9,810 bases of DNA from Treponema sp. UBA4328 (GTDB lineage: Bacteria > Spirochaetota > Spirochaetia > Treponematales > Treponemataceae), in NCBI GenBank assembly GCA_002394465.1, contig DGTU01000031.1, positions 1 to 9,810 on the forward strand. Reading direction: 5' to 3'. The position numbers and the translations under genes are program-made. The stretch's first letter is position 1, and every line of letters begins with the position of its first letter. The notes under the pieces are model-generated. The model was not told the DNA's origin, did no database searches, and worked only from the letters and a program-made list of their open reading frames with translations. This document shows, in pieces, positions 6,365 through 9,810 of this stretch.

Positions 6365-7432
6365 TTACGGCAGTGTTCCCAGTACTTTTGCAATTTTCGC
6401 CGCAGATTCAGATCCAAGTCTTGGATAAAGCGGGAAAAGAGCAGTACGCAAATAAAGAGACTTTGCAGTCATACACGACGGAGAAAGCTCTTCGTCGTGA
6501 GCTGCAATTACAGTATCTTCAAAGGCACTTTTTATTTCAATATCCTTTCGTGCGGCATACTGTTTTGCATCCTTAAAGCTTCCGTTCAGCACAACCGGGA
6601 ATGACCAGATTGTAGAGCCGTCATCTGCCTCACGTATAAAGGTTTTATTCTTTCCGCTCATCAGTGAACGCTGAAAAACAGCAAACAGGTTTTTTCTTGC
6701 TTCTTCATTCCTGCTGAATTCCTTAAGCTGAATCCAGGCAAGAGAACTGTTGATATCAGGCAGAACATCCGTCTTAGGAGCTTCATCCGTGAATTTCTTA
6801 AGGACAATCCATTCGCGTCTTCCGGGTGCCATAAGGACAGCACCGCCGCCGGCTGTAATTGTATCATATTCCTCAAGGGAAAGAATGGTGTAAACACCGA
6901 ATGAACCCGCCTTTCTGATTTTAGCCTCTTTCTGTTCAGTTTCACTGTCTTCTTCAGAAGTTTTTACGACAGCACCTATTGAATGAGAAATATCCTCAAT
7001 GACAGGAACACCTAATGCAACTATTTTTTCAAGTTCAGGAATGATTCCATTAGTTTCATGAAGCAACAGAAGACGACCGCCGTCTTTTATTCCTTTTTCA
7101 ACATTTTCCGGAGTCACCAGTCCTGTTTCTTCACTGACATCAAGTACAAGCGGAATATAACCAAGATTTTCGACAGCTGAATACTGCCATGAAGGTGCGA
7201 GTCGACTTATCATAATTTTTGTATCTTTTTCAAGATCAAGCGCCCTGAGGGCATACGAAAGTGCAATAGACGGGCTTCTGAATGCCACGGCACCGTCACA
7301 TCCTGTAAATTCCTTCAGAGTCTGAATAAACCGTGCATTCAACTCGCCAGGTCCGATTTTTTCATCGACCATACAAGTCAGAACGGCATCCATCTCCTTT
7401 CTGCGAATAGTAGAACTAAATGTCTGAATCAT
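6365..7432 (-). CDS. DegT/DnrJ/EryC1-fold protein lacking the PLP lysine (probable pseudo-aminotransferase)
   Basis: The layout follows the sugar aminotransferase family that uses PLP. Numbering is from an upstream TTG. A GAVAFRSPSIALSYALRAL segment (49-67) sits where SGTxAL normally lies. Then come a strand-turn LGYIPLVLDV (92-101), an ED pair in PVIEDISHSIGA (145-156) matching EDaaqA, and a TAGGGAV segment (195-201) where GEGG should be. The Schiff-base lysine that should precede GEGG by about 6-8 residues is absent: the aligned stretch (S179-G199) has E189, E190 and Y191 and no lysine. The phosphate-binding SGT is also changed to SPS. It may be a non-catalytic or altered enzyme; the physiological role is unknown. 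I place the start at ATG 7430-7432, where AAGG lies six bases upstream. The in-frame TTG two codons earlier (7436-7438) leaves no room for a ribosome site. It has about 355 residues, slightly short for the family. Confidence 0.8.
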   Translation of the reverse strand: MIQTFSSTIRRKEMDAVLTCMVDEKIGPGELNARFIQTLKEFTGCDGAVAFRSPSIALSYALRALDLEKDTKIMISRLAPSWQYSAVENLGYIPLVLDVSEETGLVTPENVEKGIKDGGRLLLLHETNGIIPELEKIVALGVPVIEDISHSIGAVVKTSEEDSETEQKEAKIRKAGSFGVYTILSLEEYDTITAGGGAVLMAPGRREWIVLKKFTDEAPKTDVLPDINSSLAWIQLKEFSRNEEARKNLFAVFQRSLMSGKNKTFIREADDGSTIWSFPVVLNGSFKDAKQYAARKDIEIKSAFEDTVIAAHDEELSPSCMTAKSLYLRTALFPLYPRLGSESAAKIAKVLGTLP

Positions 7433-7473
7433 TTCCAACCTTTTTTTAATACATCAAAAAATTATCAGTATTA

Positions 7474-7956
7474 TTACTCTTTACCCGGATCAATAATTTT
7501 CTGAAGTTCTTTTGCATTAAAGAGTTTGCGGGTATCAAGAACGATAAGATATTTATCTTCCTGTCTTACAACACCGTTAATATACTCAGTTCCGATACCA
7601 CTGATCATCTGTGGCGGAGCCTTTATCTCATCAATGCTTACAGATACTACACGTGAAATACGGTCGATAATAATACCAATCTTGTTGTTATCAATATTAA
7701 GAATGATAAAACCGCCCTCAAGTTCTTCATCTTCATCAGAAATTTCCAGTTTTTTGATCTGAAAACGTTTATGAAGATTGATTACAGGAATAATCTCACT
7801 GCGAAGGTTAAAGATACCTTCAACATAGTATGGAGCATTAGGAATCGGACGTACCGCTGTAATTTTTACAATCTCTTTAACGTCCATAATGTTAACACCG
7901 TAGAGTTCTTCCCCTAACTGAAATGTTACTAACTGCAACTGATTCTCTTCTGCCAT
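7474..7956 (-). CDS. cheW: Chemotaxis coupling protein CheW
   Basis: CheW is a cytoplasmic scaffold that links chemoreceptors to the CheA kinase in polar arrays. The 160 residues form one CheW domain. It opens with QLVTFQLGEELYGVNI, continues with VKEIVKITAVRPIPNAPYYVEGIFNLR (27-52), and ends with IDRISRVVSV and YLIVLDTRKLF. R52 corresponds to the conserved arginine of the NLRG motif (R62 in E. coli), but the following glycine is serine (S53). An acidic insert (about 68-82, with SDEDEELE) lies in a loop. No CheA or CheV receiver domain is fused. A strong GGAGG lies four bases before the ATG. The gap to the upstream flavoprotein gene is 31 bases and holds no terminator. No other chemotaxis gene is in the window, which is common for spirochaetes with several scattered cheW copies. 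Confidence 0.97.
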   Translation of the reverse strand: MAEENQLQLVTFQLGEELYGVNIMDVKEIVKITAVRPIPNAPYYVEGIFNLRSEIIPVINLHKRFQIKKLEISDEDEELEGGFIILNIDNNKIGIIIDRISRVVSVSIDEIKAPPQMISGIGTEYINGVVRQEDKYLIVLDTRKLFNAKELQKIIDPGKE

Positions 7957-7987
7957 AATTCCTCCAACTCAACTGAGCCTTATTTTA

Positions 7988-9277
7988 TCAAACCCCAAGA
8001 AGTCTCTTTGCATGGATGTAGTCTGCAATTCCGGCTGCAACTTTTTTTGCTTCTTTCATTGCAAGAACAACAGTCGCCGGTTTATGAACGACATCACCGC
8101 CGGCAAACACTCCTTTCAGAGTAGACATTCCATATGGTTTATCTGTAGTTTTTACGTAACCAGATTCATCAACATCAATTCCCTGTGTAGTAGAAATGAT
8201 GCGCGCAGCCGGCTTAGAACCAACTGCAAGAAGAATCTTATTTGCCGGTACAATTTTTTCGCCTTCAGGAGTTGAAACCTTCAGTCCCGTTACGACACCA
8301 TTTTCACCGACATATTCAAGAGGAGCATGTTCCCATTTGAATTCAACTCCGTCTTTAAGTGCACCATCATATTCAGCTTTTGCGGCACGCATAAACTCAA
8401 TTGTCTTTCTGTAGCATACTGTTACTTTTTTTGCTTTCATAAGAACAGCAGTTCTGCATGCATCCATAGCAACATTTCCGGCACCAATTACAACAACTTC
8501 ATCTCCGGCTTCAACAGGGACTTCCTCAGCACCTACATTACCGTCACGATAAAGCCTTGTCATGCGGAGCAGATAATTCGACTGAATTATACCCTTAAGG
8601 TCTTTACCCGGGATATCAAGATCCTTTGCAAGGGCTGTACCAGTACCAATAAATACTGCATCAAATCCCTGTTCGAACATCTGATCGATAGTGATATCCT
8701 TTCCGACCATGGTATTTGTTATAAAAGTTACACCGAGGGCTTCAATATTCTTAACTTCACGGCGTACAACTTCTTTAGGAAGCCTGAAATCAGGAATACC
8801 ATAAAGAAGAACACCACCCGGTTCACTTTCACCTTCATAAACAACTACATTAAAACCTTTACGTGCAAGATCACCTGCAACAGTCAGTCCGGCAGGACCT
8901 GAACCGATTACCGCAACCTTACCTTCAGTTTTTGGAGCAACTTTTTCTGTATTAAGCTGATTATCAGAGAAAAAATCGGCAATAAATCGCTCAATGCGGC
9001 CAATCTTTATTCCCTTACCCATTTTAGCCATAACACAATGTCCTTCACACTGATTTTCATGAGGACATACACGGCCGCAAACAGCAGGCAGATTACTTTT
9101 CTGCGAAATAATTCTATATGCTTCTCCGAAATTTCCGATTGACAGGGCATGATTGAATGAAGGAATTTCATTTTCAATCGGGCAACCGGTTTTACAGAGC
9201 GGTTTAGGACAATTCAAACATCTCTTGGCTTCGGCAACAGCTTCAGCAATTGTGTATCCAGGGATTTCCTCTTCCAT
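7988..9277 (-). CDS. gltD: NAD(P)-dependent FAD/Fe-S oxidoreductase, glutamate synthase small subunit / NfnB-like
   Basis: This 429-residue protein has the GltD layout. The N-terminal cysteine-rich domain carries C20, C23, C28 and C32 (CxxCxxxxCxxxC) and C67, C71, C77 and C81, which bind [4Fe-4S] clusters. An FAD-binding VAVIGSGPAGLTVAGDLA follows (GxGxxG 125-130), then an NAD(P)-binding VVVIGAGNVAMDACRTA (265-270) with R290 placed for the 2'-phosphate. The C-terminal FAD contact is GVFAGGDVVHKPATVVLAMKEAKKVA. As a GOGAT beta subunit it would pass NADPH electrons for glutamate synthesis. As NfnB/SudA it would act in electron bifurcation with ferredoxin. Neither a GOGAT large subunit nor an NfnA partner is adjacent, so the role is open. 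The N-terminus is about 20-30 residues shorter than usual, but an in-frame TAA four codons upstream fixes ATG 9275-9277. Its ribosome site (AGAGG) is unusually far, 12 bases. It is the first gene after the promoter. Confidence 0.93.
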   Translation of the reverse strand: MEEEIPGYTIAEAVAEAKRCLNCPKPLCKTGCPIENEIPSFNHALSIGNFGEAYRIISQKSNLPAVCGRVCPHENQCEGHCVMAKMGKGIKIGRIERFIADFFSDNQLNTEKVAPKTEGKVAVIGSGPAGLTVAGDLARKGFNVVVYEGESEPGGVLLYGIPDFRLPKEVVRREVKNIEALGVTFITNTMVGKDITIDQMFEQGFDAVFIGTGTALAKDLDIPGKDLKGIIQSNYLLRMTRLYRDGNVGAEEVPVEAGDEVVVIGAGNVAMDACRTAVLMKAKKVTVCYRKTIEFMRAAKAEYDGALKDGVEFKWEHAPLEYVGENGVVTGLKVSTPEGEKIVPANKILLAVGSKPAARIISTTQGIDVDESGYVKTTDKPYGMSTLKGVFAGGDVVHKPATVVLAMKEAKKVAAGIADYIHAKRLLGV

Positions 9278-9416
9278 ACTGATTTTTTACCTCTTTTAAG
9301 CTTTTCCACGCAGTTGCTGAAAAAACTTTGTAATATATATAGTTTAATTATATCCCACGATGCTTTAAAAGTCCATTATGTTTTAAACAATGTAATCAAC
9401 CTGTGATAATTACAGC
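9278..9416. other. AT-rich intergenic region between the comF-like and gltD-like genes
   Basis: This 139-base gap is the only sizeable non-coding stretch on the right side. It is AT-rich (runs such as TAATATATATAG at 9331-9342), holds the promoter described at 9347-9375, and has no ORF of note. Next to the comF-like stop there is a short inverted repeat (9401-9415, CTGTGATAATTACAG) and a near-palindrome TGTTTTAAACA (9379-9389). Neither is followed by a T run in the direction of the comF-like gene, so I see no intrinsic terminator, and read-through into the operon is possible. Confidence 0.7.
9347..9375 (-). promoter_or_regulatory. Sigma70-type promoter upstream of the gltD-like gene and its operon
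   Basis: On the minus strand a perfect TATAAT (9347-9352) is preceded, after exactly 17 bases, by TGGACT (9370-9375), which matches TTGACA at 4 of 6 positions. Transcription would start near 9340, leaving a leader of about 63 bases before the ATG at 9277. No riboswitch-like fold or attenuator is apparent in that leader. No other site in the cluster looks as good, so this may drive all eight genes down to 858. Confidence 0.65.
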
Positions 9417-9810
9417 TTATACAGCAAAAAGCGTTACGACAAAAATCCTTTTCACCCCCATATTCCTTAAAATTTTAGAGCAGGCTTCAGCCGTTGCCCC
9501 GGTGGTCATAACATCATCAAGCAGAATCACTGAGTCAGGAGTTTTTCCATACAGTTTTTCACGCTTTCTGCTGCTGACTTCTCCGTATTCGTTTTCGATG
9601 ATACAGAACCTCCGTGCCCGGTCCATTTTTTTCTGCTGCGTTTTACTGTAGCGCACGAGAAGATTACGTACAGAAATTCCGTACATTCTGTGCAGGTAAT
9701 AACACAACTCTTCAATCTGATCCCATCCAGCTTTTCTTATCTTCCCGGGACGTGGTGGCACAGGAACAACAGGCATCGCCATACCCGAAACCGTTTCCAG
9801 TTCACGAACA
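9417..9810 (-). CDS. comF: ComF-family phosphoribosyltransferase-like protein, 5' end beyond window
   Basis: The frame is open to the window edge, so the first methionines visible (near 9782) are internal and the gene is cut by the window. About 130 residues remain. They contain the family pattern PVPPRPGKIRKAGWDQIEEL (the usual PVPL-R-RGFNQ region), LLVRYSKTQQKKMDRARR (usual R-T-x-x-Q-x-x-L-x-x-x-x-R) and the PRPP-binding loop SVILLDDVMTTGAT with its two aspartates. ComF proteins are cytoplasmic and linked to DNA uptake in competent bacteria, though many hosts, spirochaetes included, are not known to be transformable and the reaction is unsettled. The N-terminal zinc-binding cysteines would lie outside the window. 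The usual FNQ is WDQ here. It ends at TAA 9417-9419. Confidence 0.88.
   Translation of the reverse strand, partial: VRELETVSGMAMPVVPVPPRPGKIRKAGWDQIEELCYYLHRMYGISVRNLLVRYSKTQQKKMDRARRFCIIENEYGEVSSRKREKLYGKTPDSVILLDDVMTTGATAEACSKILRNMGVKRIFVVTLFAV

Noticed and set aside
5925..6428. Open frame of 167 codons on the + strand
   Set aside because: It is antisense across nadK and the end of the DegT-like gene, both well supported. The composition looks like a shadow frame and no motif is visible.
7433..7438. TTG start for the DegT-like gene
   Set aside because: The only ribosome-site-like bases (AAGG) abut the TTG and are correctly spaced for the ATG at 7430-7432 instead.
7441..7473. Run of seven T with nearby weak repeat between cheW and the DegT-like gene as a terminator
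   Set aside because: On the transcribed strand the run is A, not T, and the AATAC/GTATT pairing is only five bases with a long loop. It more likely forms part of an A-rich ribosome-binding region.
8327..8902. Long open frame (191 codons) on the + strand
   Set aside because: It lies wholly antisense to the gltD-like gene, whose motifs are intact. The + strand product is a low-complexity, cysteine/asparagine/phenylalanine-rich string with no family features and no ribosome site.
9379..9389. Near-palindrome TGTTTTAAACA close to the -35 box as an operator
   Set aside because: It is imperfect, very AT-rich and single; no second copy or known regulator site supports it.
9401..9415. Inverted repeat CTGTGATAATTACAG next to the comF-like stop as a terminator
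   Set aside because: The stem is about six pairs including a G-T, with a tiny loop, and no T run follows on the minus strand.

Overview
This window looks like ordinary chromosome from a treponeme-type spirochaete, probably a commensal, moderately AT-rich Treponema. The inference rests on gene content and order. A glutamate synthase-like oxidoreductase, CheW, a DegT-fold protein, NAD kinase, RecN, a helical protein of unknown function, an HD phosphohydrolase and a LysM/LytM envelope protein lie head to tail. From memory, not checked here, pathogenic treponemes have a similar CheW / DegT-like / NAD kinase / RecN neighbourhood. I see no insertion sequence, phage gene, CRISPR array, tRNA or rRNA, and no sign of recent transfer.

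Layout. Bases 1-128 (+) are the C-terminal end of a phosphohexomutase, closed by a strong intrinsic terminator (165-205). A DnaQ-type 3'-5' exonuclease follows on the + strand (266-913). The rest is on the minus strand and reads from right to left. The window edge cuts a ComF-type phosphoribosyltransferase (9417-9810). A gene-free stretch (9278-9416) carries a good sigma70-like promoter. An eight-gene cluster follows: GltD/NfnB-like flavoprotein (7988-9277), CheW (7474-7956), DegT-fold protein (6365-7432), NAD kinase (5511-6362), RecN (3782-5518), unknown helical protein (2982-3782), YfbR-like HD protein (1746-2966) and LysM-LytM protein (858-1736). Gaps inside the cluster are at most about 41 bases, two junctions overlap, and I see no internal terminator, so it reads as one operon.

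How the genes fit together. The operon mixes chemotaxis signalling (CheW), NADP supply and use (NAD kinase, GltD-like), double-strand break repair (RecN), probable nucleotide clean-up (HD protein) and an envelope factor. RecN, NAD kinase and the unknown protein look translationally coupled.

The points most worth a second look are these. Two members keep the fold of an enzyme family but have lost its catalytic residues: the DegT-like protein has no Schiff-base lysine, and the LytM domain has no zinc ligands. The DnaQ-like protein ends in a putative sliding-clamp-binding peptide encoded inside a 56-base tail-to-tail overlap with the LytM gene. The HD gene starts at a TTG in the same frame as the upstream gene, just past that gene's TGA. 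The unknown helical protein is tightly coupled to recN. I found no convincing new defence system, mobile system or RNA system.
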